A stretch of DNA of 64,000 nt from Paraferrimonas sedimenticola (GTDB lineage Bacteria; Pseudomonadota; Gammaproteobacteria; Enterobacterales; Shewanellaceae): the NCBI RefSeq assembly GCF_002282855.1, contig NZ_NRIR01000007.1:1-64000 (forward strand). Direction: 5' to 3'. The notes beneath the pieces are model-generated. The model was not told where the DNA came from. It saw nothing but the letters and a program-made list of their open reading frames with translations, and did not search any database. Made by a program: the position numbers and the translations under genes. Shown one piece after another: positions 39,050 through 50,704 of this stretch. How positions within the stretch are numbered: the stretch's first letter is position 1; the number at the start of each line of letters is the position of its first letter.

Positions 39050-40570
39050 CTGGGGATTAGCACCTAACGAAGTGGGAAACAGCGAACCATCGAACACATT
39101 CAGGTTGTTGTAGTAGTGACTCTCACCCAGGCTATTCACCCATCCAAGGTTTGGGTCCTCACTCATAGGACAGCCGCCCATCACGTGGGCTGACGCCACC
39201 TGAGTGTGCAAGGCTTGCAGTTCGGTGGACTGTATGACTCGCCGCGCCTCACTCCAAGAATTCAACATAGGCATGCCATCGTGGATGGGTAAAACCTGCT
39301 TGGCACCGCCAGCAAACTGCAATTCCGCCATCGCCAAAAACGCCCGTTTTGCTGCGTCCCAAAAATTCGGGTTAAGCGGATAGTCCAGGTGTGGCTGGCC
39401 AAATTCATCCAAACGAACCTGACCGCTGGGCGTATCAGCTCCAAAGCCATCGCGAACCAGCGCAATACAAGCTTGCAACTGATTAAAGCGCTTCATCAAA
39501 TCGGCGTGAAACTGGCCAAAGCCAAAGCTCTTTGAAGCCAGTAACACAGGGTGCAAAGGCGCAGCTTCCAGTTTGAAGCCCAACTGCTGAGGGTCCTCAG
39601 GCCATAAAAATTGGTCTGAGTAGATGCTTTGCGGCGCACCGGCGTGGGCCTTAATCGGCTCGTCAAAAATGGCGGCGCTGATTAAGCTGGGATGCAGACA
39701 GGTGCCCTTGCCCAGTATGGCGTGTGGGTCCTCAAGTTCGCTGCGCAACAACAGCGCCGGAGTGTTAATCGCGCCGCCCGCCAGCACAAAGTGCTGAGCT
39801 TTAAGGGTTAAGCGCTTGCCGCTATCCCGCCGAGCCGAATTCATCACCCGCACGCTCAAGCTGGTGATCACACCGTCTTTGGCCTTTAACTGCCAGGCTT
39901 CGGCCTGTGACAGCAAGCGCGCGCCATTGTCCAGCGCTGCCGGAATACTGGTGAGCAGCATTGACTGTTTGGCATTCACCGGGCAACCCAGGCCGCAGTA
40001 GCCTAAGTTCCAACAGCCTTTGACATTGCGCGAAATCACAGTGGTTTGCCAACCTAACTGCTGACAGCCATCGCGCAATACTCGATTGTTTGGGTTGGGT
40101 GGCACAGGCCAAGGTTTGATGCTTAAACGAGCCTCTGCCGCTTCGAAATAAGGGGTTAGGGTTTGCGGTGACAAGCCTTTCACCTTGTGGTGCTCAGCCC
40201 AGTAATCCAAGGTCGCTGTTGGGGTTCGAATCGAGGTGGTCCAATTGACTGTGGTGGAGCCGCCTACCGAGCGCCCCTGCATAATGCCAACGCTTTGCTG
40301 GCGATTGGTCATAGCGGCGCTTTGTTGGTAGAGGTCTGGGTAGGCTTGGCGCTCTTCTAGCTGAAAATCCTCTGAGCGCTTAAGCCCACCAGCTTCTACT
40401 ATCAGCACATCGAAACCCGCCTCGGATAGCGCCTGCGCGGCACTCGCGCCACCCGCGCCACTGCCAATCACTACCACCTCGGCGGTCAGTTGGGTTTTAT
40501 CGGCAAGGGTGTCGGCGTTGATGCACTGCCAGCCGGACTCGATTCCTGCAAGATAAGGATCTGGGATCAT
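38951..40570 (-). CDS. GMC-family flavin oxidoreductase
   Basis: FAD enzyme of about 539 aa. The FAD site VVIGSGAGGASAAQALSEAG is near residue 34, with the second GMC signature around QGRSVGGSTTVNW, and the catalytic His lies in SAHVMGGCP with GANPQLSIYG close by. It probably oxidises an alcohol or sugar; the substrate is unknown. It is paired with a Tat-exported small subunit whose stop overlaps its ATG (ATGA), resembling gluconate/sorbitol dehydrogenase complexes. An upstream in-frame ATG at 40618 lies inside the partner gene and is rejected. Confidence 0.88.
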   Translation of the reverse strand: MIPDPYLAGIESGWQCINADTLADKTQLTAEVVVIGSGAGGASAAQALSEAGFDVLIVEAGGLKRSEDFQLEERQAYPDLYQQSAAMTNRQQSVGIMQGRSVGGSTTVNWTTSIRTPTATLDYWAEHHKVKGLSPQTLTPYFEAAEARLSIKPWPVPPNPNNRVLRDGCQQLGWQTTVISRNVKGCWNLGYCGLGCPVNAKQSMLLTSIPAALDNGARLLSQAEAWQLKAKDGVITSLSVRVMNSARRDSGKRLTLKAQHFVLAGGAINTPALLLRSELEDPHAILGKGTCLHPSLISAAIFDEPIKAHAGAPQSIYSDQFLWPEDPQQLGFKLEAAPLHPVLLASKSFGFGQFHADLMKRFNQLQACIALVRDGFGADTPSGQVRLDEFGQPHLDYPLNPNFWDAAKRAFLAMAELQFAGGAKQVLPIHDGMPMLNSWSEARRVIQSTELQALHTQVASAHVMGGCPMSEDPNLGWVNSLGESHYYNNLNVFDGSLFPTSLGANPQLSIYGVVGYQVEALIQKLKGQLRVDIRQVQTS

Positions 40571-41079
40571 ACATTTCTCCCCGGCAACTGAGGCTTGGAA
40601 TACCCCAACACACTCCAATGCTCAGGTGATGCATAGTAACTGGCGAGTATCAGGTTTCTCAGCCCCAGATAAGCCCGTCGCACCAAATCTAGATAGGAGT
40701 CACGCCACTTTTGTAGCAGCGCGCTTAACTGTTGGGGCGATTGCAGCGCGATGGGGGTCAAACTGCCTGCGAGCAACAAATTACCCAACTGGCCTTCAAG
40801 GGAATCCAGCAGTTGCTCGAGCTCAAGACGCTGATGCTCGGGCAAAGCTTCTATAGTGGCCAGGGTGGCATCAATACAACGCTCAATCGCCGCCGCTCTG
40901 GGTTGCGCTACTTGAGGTAAAACGCCATCCAGCAAAGGAGGAATCAGGGCGCCCAGTAACAAACGATATTTGGGTGCTTGCTGGTAATCAAAATCTTGCT
41001 GATGCGCGTACCAATTAACACCCAAGGCAAGCGCAGCAGTACCCGATAGGGCGAGCGTTAAAAAAGACCGTCGCTGCAT
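40567..41079 (-). CDS. Tat-signal small subunit (gluconate dehydrogenase subunit 3-like)
   Basis: A 170-aa protein with a twin-arginine signal (QRRSFLTLALSGTAALALG) and a helical mature part (LLLGALIPPLLDGVLP, REAYLGLRN-like helices near the C-terminus). By size, signal and position before a GMC oxidoreductase it fits the small subunit that co-exports the flavoprotein. No cytochrome c subunit gene follows, so the electron acceptor is unclear. Confidence 0.72.
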   Translation of the reverse strand: MQRRSFLTLALSGTAALALGVNWYAHQQDFDYQQAPKYRLLLGALIPPLLDGVLPQVAQPRAAAIERCIDATLATIEALPEHQRLELEQLLDSLEGQLGNLLLAGSLTPIALQSPQQLSALLQKWRDSYLDLVRRAYLGLRNLILASYYASPEHWSVLGYSKPQLPGRNV

Positions 41080-41205
41080 CTGGTACCACCTTGGGGTTTT
41101 CCGCTACTCTATTAACAGCAATCTAACCTGCGCCAACTAGTCTATGCAAGAACAACTCTAAGCAAGATCAATGCGATAGCAGTTGAGCGCGTGCAAGGGC
41201 CATCA

Positions 41206-42180
41206 ATGAAGCCTTCGTTCAAAGCCCCTTGGTGGGCACGCAGCCCCCACACTCAAACCATAGTTCCGCTGCTGGCACAGCCGAATGAGCAGCCATTGCA
41301 GTGGCAACGTCTCGACACGCCTGATGGCGATTTTATCGATCTCGCCTGGCTGGATTACCCAAGACCCGAGCAACCGATAGTGCTCATTCTTCACGGGTTA
41401 GAGGGCAGTGCTAATAGTCACTACGCTAAGCGCATTTTGGCCAATGCCAAATCTCAGGGCTTAGCGCCAGTGGTTCACCACCACCGTAACTGTTCCGAGC
41501 AACCCAATCGGCTGGCGCGCAGTTATCACAGTGGCGATACGCAAGACATCGCACTGACCTTAGCGCACTTGCAAGCTGAGTATCCCGACAGCCCAATTTG
41601 GGCGGTGGGTTATAGCCTAGGTGGCAACGTGCTGACCAAATACCTCGGCGAACAGGGCGACAATAGCGCCATTCAACGGGCGGTCGTCGTATCGGCCCCC
41701 TTGCAGCTTTCTGCGTGCGCCAAACGCTTAGAGAAGGGCTTCTCCAAAGTGTACCAAAGCTATTTAATCAAACAGCTGCAAGCGCGGGTACTGCACAAGT
41801 TGGCCCAGCCAGAGCTGGCGGCGCAAATGCCTTTGGCCAACGATCAGGTCAGTCAGCTAACCACCTTTTACCAATTTGACGATAAGGTCACCGCACCACT
41901 GCACGGCTTTAACGGCGTCGACCACTACTATCAGCAGGCCTCCGGCTTGCCCTACTTAAAATCCATTACCACCCCGACTTTGGTGTTGCACGCCGCCGAT
42001 GACCCCTTTATGACCGACGCGGTGATCCCCACGCCAGCTCAGTTATCTGAATCGGTAGAGTACGAGTTGTGCCAAGGTGGTGGTCATGTTGGCTTTATTG
42101 AGGGTGGAACGCCCTGGAAGCCGAGATTTTATTTAGAGCGGCGCATTTTGAGCTTTTTAACAGGAGAGTCTCAGTGTTAA
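41206..42180 (+). CDS. yheT: YheT family alpha/beta hydrolase
   Basis: Predicted hydrolase/esterase of about 324 aa. The nucleophile elbow is GYSLGG, the oxyanion loop region LILHGLEGSANSHYAKRI is typical of YheT/ABHD1-3 proteins, the Asp is in LVLHAADDPFM and the His in GGHVGFIEG. ATG at 41206 has AAGGG 7 nt upstream; the GTG at 41191 overlaps that site and is less likely. It overlaps yheU by 7 nt. Confidence 0.92.
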   Translation: MKPSFKAPWWARSPHTQTIVPLLAQPNEQPLQWQRLDTPDGDFIDLAWLDYPRPEQPIVLILHGLEGSANSHYAKRILANAKSQGLAPVVHHHRNCSEQPNRLARSYHSGDTQDIALTLAHLQAEYPDSPIWAVGYSLGGNVLTKYLGEQGDNSAIQRAVVVSAPLQLSACAKRLEKGFSKVYQSYLIKQLQARVLHKLAQPELAAQMPLANDQVSQLTTFYQFDDKVTAPLHGFNGVDHYYQQASGLPYLKSITTPTLVLHAADDPFMTDAVIPTPAQLSESVEYELCQGGGHVGFIEGGTPWKPRFYLERRILSFLTGESQC

Positions 42181-42413
42181 TCCCCTACCAATCCCTGCAA
42201 GAGTTGCCTGTGGAAACCCTGGACGCGCTGATCATGGATTACCTGTATCAACAGGTGGAAGACGGCAATCTGGCCAATTTAGACTCGGACAGCAAAGCCG
42301 CCGCCCGCAGCAAGGTAAAAGCCTTATTAAAGCGCGGAGAGCTAGTGGTTGAGTACGCCGAAGAGAGCGAATCCATCGCCATAAAAGCCCCCTCAGATTT
42401 GCTTGGTTCTTGA
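42174..42413 (+). CDS. yheU: UPF0270 family protein YheU
   Basis: A 79-aa protein with the family start MLIPYQSLQELPVETLDALI and KALLKRGELVVEYAEESES. Its function is unknown. It starts with GTG inside the end of yheT, with AGGAG shortly upstream. It carries an internal extension compared with the 72-aa E. coli protein. Confidence 0.9.
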   Translation: MLIPYQSLQELPVETLDALIMDYLYQQVEDGNLANLDSDSKAAARSKVKALLKRGELVVEYAEESESIAIKAPSDLLGS

Positions 42414-42469
42414 CCCGAGACCAATAGCCACATATAAAAAAGAGTTGGAATAGCAAGGAATTATCGGCG

Positions 42470-43363
42470 ATGTCGATCAAACACCCAATTATTGCGGTCA
42501 CAGGATCGTCCGGTGCTGGCACCACTACCACGACCAATGCGTTTAAGCACATGTTTCGCCAACTCGGGGTTAAAGCCGCTGTGGTCGAGGGCGACAGTTT
42601 TCATTCGCACACCCGTGCTGAAATGGAAATGGTGATACGCAAGGCCAAGGAATCAGGACGCAACATCAGTTACTTTGGCCCAGAGGCCAACGACTTCAAA
42701 CGCCTGGAGAGCTTTTTCTCTGAGTACGGCAGTAAAGGCACAGGTGAAATCCGCAAGTACCTGCACACCTTTGACGATGCGGTGCCTTACAACCAAATGC
42801 CAGGGACCTTCACTCCGTGGGAGCCGCTCGCAAGCGACACCGACCTACTCTATTACGAAGGCCTGCACGGCGGCGCGGTCACCCCAGAGGTGGATATCGC
42901 CAGCCATGTTGATTTACTGATCGGCATGGTCCCGATTGTGAACCTTGAATGGATCCAGAAAATCATTCGCGACACGGCTGATAGAGGCCACAGTCGCGAA
43001 AAAGTCATGAGTTCAATTGTGCGTTCGATGGACGACTATGTGAATCACATGACGCCACAGTTTTCTCGTACCCACATCAACTTTCAGCGGGTGCCCACGG
43101 TAGACACTTCCAATCCCTTTAGCGCCAAAGACATTCCATCCCACGACGAGAGCTTTGTGGTGATCCGTTTTCGCGGCATGAAACAAGTGGACTTTACCTA
43201 CTACCTCAACATGATTCAGGGTAGCTTTATGTCCAGGCGCAACACCCTGGTGGTGCCCGGCGGTAAGATGGGACTGGCGATGGAACTGCTACTCACCCCA
43301 TTAATTCAAGATCTTATCGATCGCAAGCGCCAGCACATAGCGCAATCTCAACAGGAGTCCTAA
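42470..43363 (+). CDS. prkB: phosphoribulokinase-like protein PrkB
   Basis: P-loop kinase of 297 aa resembling phosphoribulokinase but present in non-autotrophs. Walker A is GSSGAGTTT near residue 12, with VVEGDSFHSHTR, YFGPEANDF and DLLYYEGLHGG conserved. The substrate in heterotrophs is not established, and no RuBisCO is present here. In E. coli prkB lies before crp, as here. Its TAA overlaps the next ATG (TAATG). Confidence 0.92.
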   Translation: MSIKHPIIAVTGSSGAGTTTTTNAFKHMFRQLGVKAAVVEGDSFHSHTRAEMEMVIRKAKESGRNISYFGPEANDFKRLESFFSEYGSKGTGEIRKYLHTFDDAVPYNQMPGTFTPWEPLASDTDLLYYEGLHGGAVTPEVDIASHVDLLIGMVPIVNLEWIQKIIRDTADRGHSREKVMSSIVRSMDDYVNHMTPQFSRTHINFQRVPTVDTSNPFSAKDIPSHDESFVVIRFRGMKQVDFTYYLNMIQGSFMSRRNTLVVPGGKMGLAMELLLTPLIQDLIDRKRQHIAQSQQES

Positions 43364-43584
43364 TGAGCACTCAATATCGTCAATACAAGGTTATGCAGGT
43401 CGCCGAAGGTGCCCTTGGCACTTTATTTCTTGGTGCATCAGGTATGCCACTAGAAAAGCTTGAGGCCACACTCAACGAGCAAGCAGCTGAGGGCTGGCAG
43501 TTGGTATTCCAAGTCATTGAAAAACGTCGCTTCTGGCTATTCTGGAGCCGTGAAACCGTGCTTATCACTTTAGGTCGTCCCTAA
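43363..43584 (+). CDS. DUF4177-like small protein
   Basis: A 73-aa protein with a DUF4177-like pattern: YKVMQVAEGALGTLFLG, then LEKLEATLNEQAAEGWQLVFQVIEKRRFWLFW. The aromatic C-terminal strand may touch the membrane. Function unknown. It sits in a tight chain, prkB-this-TM2 gene, with one-base overlaps at both ends, so the three are likely translated together. Confidence 0.72.
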   Translation: MSTQYRQYKVMQVAEGALGTLFLGASGMPLEKLEATLNEQAAEGWQLVFQVIEKRRFWLFWSRETVLITLGRP

Positions 43585-43955
43585 TGCTGACCCTAGAGCA
43601 AGTGGAAGCCGAAAAGAACGCGCTAGAGCGTGAGGTTAACCAGCTCACCGACGAAACTCGCGCGCGCTACTACAAACAGCTCAAAGACCAAATCAAAGAC
43701 CCCGACACTTATGCGGTGCTCAATTATCTGTTTATCGCTGGTCTGCATCACTTTTACTTGGGCAAACTCAACCGCGGCTTTATCAACCTGTGTTGTTTTT
43801 TGTTGGGGGCGGTGTGGTTAGTCATGGGGCTGTGGTGGGGCTTGATCCCCATAGGTATCATCACTGTTATCGAGCTCAAGGCGCTGTTTCAGTCACAGCG
43901 AGTAGTAGCCAACCACAATCTCAGAGTGATGAAGCGCCTGTTGGGAGTGGATTAA
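43584..43955 (+). CDS. TM2-domain membrane protein
   Basis: A 123-aa protein. A charged N-terminal helix (residues 1-45) precedes a TM2 domain with two hydrophobic helices: YLFIAGLHHFYLGKLNRGF then LLGAVWLVMGLWWGLIPIGI. TM2 proteins are small membrane proteins of uncertain function. It overlaps the DUF4177 gene by one base and the convergent Sel1-like gene by 4 bp. Confidence 0.8.
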   Translation: MLTLEQVEAEKNALEREVNQLTDETRARYYKQLKDQIKDPDTYAVLNYLFIAGLHHFYLGKLNRGFINLCCFLLGAVWLVMGLWWGLIPIGIITVIELKALFQSQRVVANHNLRVMKRLLGVD

Positions 43956-44749
43956 TCCAGATCCGGTGCTAGGTCGCGAAATGGACGCTCGCTCAGATAA
44001 GCGTCCAAGCGCGACTCAAACTCTGCCAAGTATTGAGTGTTCTGCTCTAGCAATAATTGGCGAATTGCCTTTTTCTGCGTCTCGACCGCCACTTCAAATC
44101 GACCCAGTTCGGCGTAGGCCGCCGCTAGGTTATCCAACAAGGTCGATGAGCTTCCCTCGGTTTCGATTAAAGACAAACCCAAATCTAAGGCACGCTGCCC
44201 ATCCCTGTGTTGCGAATCAGGACAGGTGGCAAGCACCCACACCAGATTAGCCTGTGCACGCAGATCCGAAACACGCTCAAAGTGGTCGATGGCCTTGCCG
44301 CAATCGCGCACTATCCCAGGTGCACCCACCGCATAGATAAAGCCCAAGCGAAATCTTGCCCAACCTTCGTTTACTGGGATCAATTGACGGTACCAATGGG
44401 CAGCTTCCAATAAGTCTCTGGGCGCTAACTTACCTTCGTATAGCACGTCGGCCAGAGTCTGCACCGACTCGCCATAATCCAGCTCAGCAGCAATTCGCAA
44501 ATGACTGAGGCCGGCGTCTACATCCACTGGCATGTAACGGCCGCTAAGCTTCATCACGCCAATCAAGAAATGCGCTTGAGGGTCATCGTCCTCCAGCTGA
44601 TACTCCAGCAGTGCCAAACGGGATGCCACCACTTCGGCTTTGGGCTGAGGAATAGAAAAAGCGAATGCGGAAGAACTGAGCAGCGCGGATGTCAACAGGG
44701 ATGCCAGCAGCCCAAAAACCCAAACTATTGGTCTGTTCACTCGCTGCAT
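43952..44749 (-). CDS. exported Sel1/TPR-repeat protein
   Basis: A protein of about 265 aa with a signal peptide (to SSAFA-FSIP) and helical repeats of Sel1 type: DPQAHFLIGVMKLSGRYM, DYGESVQTLADVLYEG, ARFRLGFIYAVGAP, then TPR-like LLDNLAAAYAELGRFEVAVE. Such proteins usually mediate protein contacts in the periplasm. GAGG 7 nt upstream selects ATG at 44749 over one at 44767. It is divergent from crp. Confidence 0.8.
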   Translation of the reverse strand: MQRVNRPIVWVFGLLASLLTSALLSSSAFAFSIPQPKAEVVASRLALLEYQLEDDDPQAHFLIGVMKLSGRYMPVDVDAGLSHLRIAAELDYGESVQTLADVLYEGKLAPRDLLEAAHWYRQLIPVNEGWARFRLGFIYAVGAPGIVRDCGKAIDHFERVSDLRAQANLVWVLATCPDSQHRDGQRALDLGLSLIETEGSSSTLLDNLAAAYAELGRFEVAVETQKKAIRQLLLEQNTQYLAEFESRLDAYLSERPFRDLAPDLD

Positions 44750-45120
44750 AGCCCTACCTCGATTCAATATTCGCCTACTTTGAGTAAAAGTCAGACAATC
44801 TGTTTTGTCTAGTTAGGGCCGAAAAAATCGAGTGTTTCCCCTCTCCCTTTAGGGCTATAATGCAAAACTATTTTGCCCATTTTGAGGTAAAACTGAGTTG
44901 GCAAAATTGCAGAAATTGTGAACTATAAGACAGACTTGAACAATAGCTCCGGTTAACACAGCGTGAAATTTGACATACTTTAGCGATTCACGTAAATAAA
45001 GCAGCATGAGCTGAGTCACGCGAACCACTTCACCTGAAACAAGGGATTTTTCAACGGTCGCGACGCACGCCCCAGAATACTTTTTAGAATTTTAATTTTT
45101 GAGAACACAAGGACCCTGAC
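44750..45120. other. crp leader and divergent promoter region
   Basis: About 370 bp between the divergent Sel1-like gene and crp, with no supportable ORF. It contains a perfect -35 TTGACA (44970-44975) followed after 17 bp by a weak -10 TAAATA (44993-44998), which would give crp a leader of about 115 nt. A long crp leader is also known in E. coli. No convincing CRP autoregulatory site was seen. Confidence 0.5.
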
Positions 45121-45756
45121 ATGGCCCTAATCGGTAAACCAAAACCTGATCCAACGTTGGAATGGTTTCTTTCACATTGCCACATTCACAAGTACCCAGC
45201 GAAGAGCACTCTGATCCACGCTGGCGAAGAGTCTGACACGCTTTACTACATAGTTAAGGGTTCAGTTGCGGTACTGATCAAAGATGAAGAAGGCAAGGAG
45301 ATGATCCTGTCTTACCTAAACCAAGGTGACTTCATCGGCGAATTAGGCCTGTTCGAAGATCAATCTGAGCGTACCGCTTGGGTTCGCGCCAAAGCCCCTT
45401 GTGAAATTGCCGAGATTTCTTACAAGAAGTTCATGCAGTTGATTCAGGTTAACCCTGACATTCTGATGAAGCTGTCTGCACAAATGGCGCACCGCCTGCA
45501 AAGCACCAGCCAAAAAGTGGGCGATTTGGCCTTCTTGGATGTTGCTGGTCGCATCGCACAGACTCTGTTGCACTTGGCCAAACAGCCAGATGCCATGACT
45601 CACCCAGACGGCATGCAAATCAAGATCACTCGCCAGGAAATCGGTCAAATCGTTGGCTGTTCTCGCGAAACCGTTGGTCGTATCTTGAAGATGCTTGAAG
45701 AGCAAAACCTGATTCAGGCGCACGGTAAGACTATAGTGGTTTACGGCACTCGCTAA
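45121..45756 (+). CDS. crp: cAMP receptor protein
   Basis: Global cAMP-dependent transcription regulator, 211 aa. The N-terminal cyclic-nucleotide domain has [12 protein letters not shown] and ERTAWVRAK, supplying the Glu and Arg that bind cAMP; the Ser83 of E. coli is Thr here. The C-terminal helix-turn-helix ([20 protein letters not shown]) carries the Arg-Glu recognition residues. A terminator follows directly, so it is monocistronic. In Shewanella relatives CRP also controls anaerobic respiration. Confidence 0.97.
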   Translation: MALIGKPKPDPTLEWFLSHCHIHKYPAKSTLIHAGEESDTLYYIVKGSVAVLIKDEEGKEMILSYLNQGDFIGELGLFEDQSERTAWVRAKAPCEIAEISYKKFMQLIQVNPDILMKLSAQMAHRLQSTSQKVGDLAFLDVAGRIAQTLLHLAKQPDAMTHPDGMQIKITRQEIGQIVGCSRETVGRILKMLEEQNLIQAHGKTIVVYGTR

Positions 45757-45775
45757 TCCGAGTCGCTAAACGCAC

Positions 45776-45802
45776 AAAAGCCAGCTAACGCTGGCTTTTT
45801 TT
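45776..45802 (+). terminator. rho-independent terminator after crp
   Basis: AAAGCCAGC-TAAC-GCTGGCTTTTTTT, a perfect stem with a T-run, 20 bp after the crp stop and before the convergent DUF1338 gene. Confidence 0.92.
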
Positions 45803-45834
45803 GGTTTTAAGGTCCGCTGAGTTTTTAGCGACAG

Positions 45835-46632
45835 TTAGTTCTGCGCGGTAGACTCAAAAATCTTGTCAGCAGAAGCCGCCACAAACCCCGAGTAGAGCTC
45901 GCCATCAGCCTGCGGATAGCGCAAGGCAAACTCGTAGAAGCAACTAGGAATGGTCAACTCACCATCGCTAAACTTAACCACACCTTTGTCCGCCATGGTC
46001 GATGACTGCTCGAGTAACACTTCAGGCGAGCCTTTAATTTCACCGCCCGAGCTATTGAGCACGTGACCGGCATCTTTGAGTGCTTGATTGACCGCTTCTA
46101 GGGTGTCAAAACCAGCTAGGTGATTCACCGACACGGTGAAGTGGTTGGCGCGATAACCCCAAGCGGCAGTCCAGCTCGCGTATTCGCTGTGCTTCGCCAG
46201 CGTTTGATAGTCGGCTAGCGACAATTGCCATGGGCGATTGCCAATCAAAAAATCAGCTGCGCTAACGGCTTTCGGGTCAACCTGAGCCACTAGCTTTTTG
46301 ATAATGGTCTGAACCTCTTCAGGCATCTCTTCCACCAACAACTCTGAGATAAATACCTTAGGTGCGGTTGGGTCTGGATGCTCAAAGTGCTTGGCCTTTA
46401 GCTTTTTCGCTTCAAACGCGTATTGGCCCGCTTCCACATAGCCGATGGCTTTAAAGTGCTCCGCCAGCGCATCCACAGTCACAGGCGCCAAGTTAAAGGT
46501 GCGCAGTGCAATGTGGTCGTTGACGATATCGGCACCCTTGCCCAACAACTGATGGATTGGCTTCGCCGATGGGGTATGAGCTAGGTAGTCGCTCCAAAGG
46601 CGTCCGAATAATTCTGATACAGCTTGAGTCAT
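45835..46632 (-). CDS. DUF1338 family (HglS-like) dioxygenase
   Basis: A 265-aa protein of the family whose characterised member HglS turns 2-oxoadipate into D-2-hydroxyglutarate using Fe(II) and O2. The motif DHIALRTF holds the metal His and the substrate Arg four residues later; ANHFTVSVNHL and SCFYEFALRYP are also conserved. AAGGAG selects the ATG at 46632. It is the last gene of the argD-astA-astD operon, 10 bp after astD. Its substrate in this setting is unproven. Confidence 0.82.
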   Translation of the reverse strand: MTQAVSELFGRLWSDYLAHTPSAKPIHQLLGKGADIVNDHIALRTFNLAPVTVDALAEHFKAIGYVEAGQYAFEAKKLKAKHFEHPDPTAPKVFISELLVEEMPEEVQTIIKKLVAQVDPKAVSAADFLIGNRPWQLSLADYQTLAKHSEYASWTAAWGYRANHFTVSVNHLAGFDTLEAVNQALKDAGHVLNSSGGEIKGSPEVLLEQSSTMADKGVVKFSDGELTIPSCFYEFALRYPQADGELYSGFVAASADKIFESTAQN

Positions 46633-46642
46633 GACGAACTCC

Positions 46643-48133
<1,491 letters not shown>

Positions 48134-49156
48134 CTAACTAATTAAGAGTCTTAGCGGCTCGCCAGCTTCGACTTTGAGCGCTTGTGCCTGAGCTTCGCTA
48201 AGCCACACTGCGGTTTCGCCGTCGTCTAGGCCCACTTCCAAATTGGCAGCGCGATAGTCCACCAGCTTGGTGTTAGCGGCAATCGCTTGTACCCGATCAA
48301 TCACTGGCTCGCCGATTTGCACCGTGTACAGTTGGCTATTTCGCACCGAGACGATATCGGTTAGCTGGCACTCAACCGTCGGGCCGGCGTCAAAGATGTC
48401 GACGTAACCACGGTAGCGCAGGCCTTCGGCCTCAAGCAGCTTGAGCGCTGGACGAGTATTAGGGTGAACTCGAGAGATCACCTCTTGCGCCTCGGGCGAC
48501 AACAAACAGGTATAGATAGGGTTACGCGGCATCAACTCAGCCATGAAGGACTTCTCGCCCATACCTGAGAGATAGTCGGCGTAAGGGAAGTCGATGCTGA
48601 AGAAGTGCTTTTGCAACCAATCGTAGAATGGCGATTGACCGTGCTCATCGCACACACCGCGCATCTCAGCGATCACTCGCTCGCCAAAGCGGTGAGGGTG
48701 TTGCGCCAAGAACAAAAATCTGTGCTTTGACAACAAACGACCATTGCCTGAGTGACGATAGTTCTTGTCTAAGAACAGTGTGCACAGCTCGGCAGCGCCG
48801 GTGTAATCGTGACACATGGTCAGGGTTTCAACTTCGTTGCGAACCCCGAGCTTTTCCGAGTGGTACACTTCCGTGCCCACTCGGTAATGATAGAAAGCAT
48901 CCACCAGCCCAACGGCGGCTTCAATGGCACTGGTTCCCACCACCTCACCGGTTTCGGTGTCTTCCATAACCATCAGGTACCCCTCGTCGTGAGGGCCTGC
49001 AACTTCCGTGCTGAACGAAGCCTCTGAGCGGCGAATCTTTCTCTCTAGCAATTCGCGGTTCAGCGGCAATGAGGTAAAGCCGTGGCCAGAGGCCTCGGCA
49101 ATGCGCATCAGGGCATCAAGGTCCTGACTGCAAATGGGTCGAATGACTATCATCAT
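48134..49156 (-). CDS. astA: arginine N-succinyltransferase
   Basis: First step of the pathway: succinyl-CoA plus arginine gives N2-succinylarginine. At 340 aa it matches the family, with start IRPICSQDLDALMRIAEASG, then GHGFTSLPLNRELLERKI and the acyl-CoA fold segments LCTLFLDKNYRHSGNGRLLS and GPTVECQLTDI. Two adjacent ATGs could serve; the second (49153) has better spacing from AGGAG. It follows argD by 9 bp. astB and astE are not in the window. Confidence 0.95.
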   Translation of the reverse strand: MMIVIRPICSQDLDALMRIAEASGHGFTSLPLNRELLERKIRRSEASFSTEVAGPHDEGYLMVMEDTETGEVVGTSAIEAAVGLVDAFYHYRVGTEVYHSEKLGVRNEVETLTMCHDYTGAAELCTLFLDKNYRHSGNGRLLSKHRFLFLAQHPHRFGERVIAEMRGVCDEHGQSPFYDWLQKHFFSIDFPYADYLSGMGEKSFMAELMPRNPIYTCLLSPEAQEVISRVHPNTRPALKLLEAEGLRYRGYVDIFDAGPTVECQLTDIVSVRNSQLYTVQIGEPVIDRVQAIAANTKLVDYRAANLEVGLDDGETAVWLSEAQAQALKVEAGEPLRLLIS

Positions 49157-49165
49157 CAGCTCCTG

Positions 49166-50383
<1,218 letters not shown>

Positions 50384-50704
50384 TTATTCCATCCTTTCGA
50401 TTGTTGTATGTGAGGCTTGGACGATGTTGAGACACCGATAATAGAGGGTATTGGCAGGCTCGCTGGCCAATGGGAATGACAAGCCCCTTATTAAAATTTA
50501 GCCCATTAATAGCCTATTCATTACGCAAATACCAGTTTTGTGTAACCTATGTCACAAAATAAGCCCACAATTATGCATAAAAATTGGAAAATACTGCTAA
50601 TCGGTGCAGCTACAGGCGGGTAAAGAGCAATAAATAATCAAAAAAATAATAGCTAGGCGACAAATTACGACAATAATGCACAAAAAATGCATAATTATTT
50701 ATTG
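50384..50704. other. AT-rich regulatory region upstream of argD-ast operon
   Basis: A 321-bp gap without an ORF. TGCATAATTATTTATT (50688-50703) matches 13 of 16 positions of the ARG box core. A weaker half-box, TATTCATTA, occurs near 50515-50523. A 7-bp inverted repeat, TTTTGTG (50536-50542) and CACAAAA (50553-50559), with a 10-bp spacer resembles a CRP-type site that is 2 bp too wide. No core promoter was placed with confidence. Confidence 0.5.

Noticed and set aside
42470-43363. Calvin-cycle phosphoribulokinase
   Set aside because: The protein is the PrkB type found beside crp in heterotrophs, and no RuBisCO or other Calvin-cycle gene is in the window.
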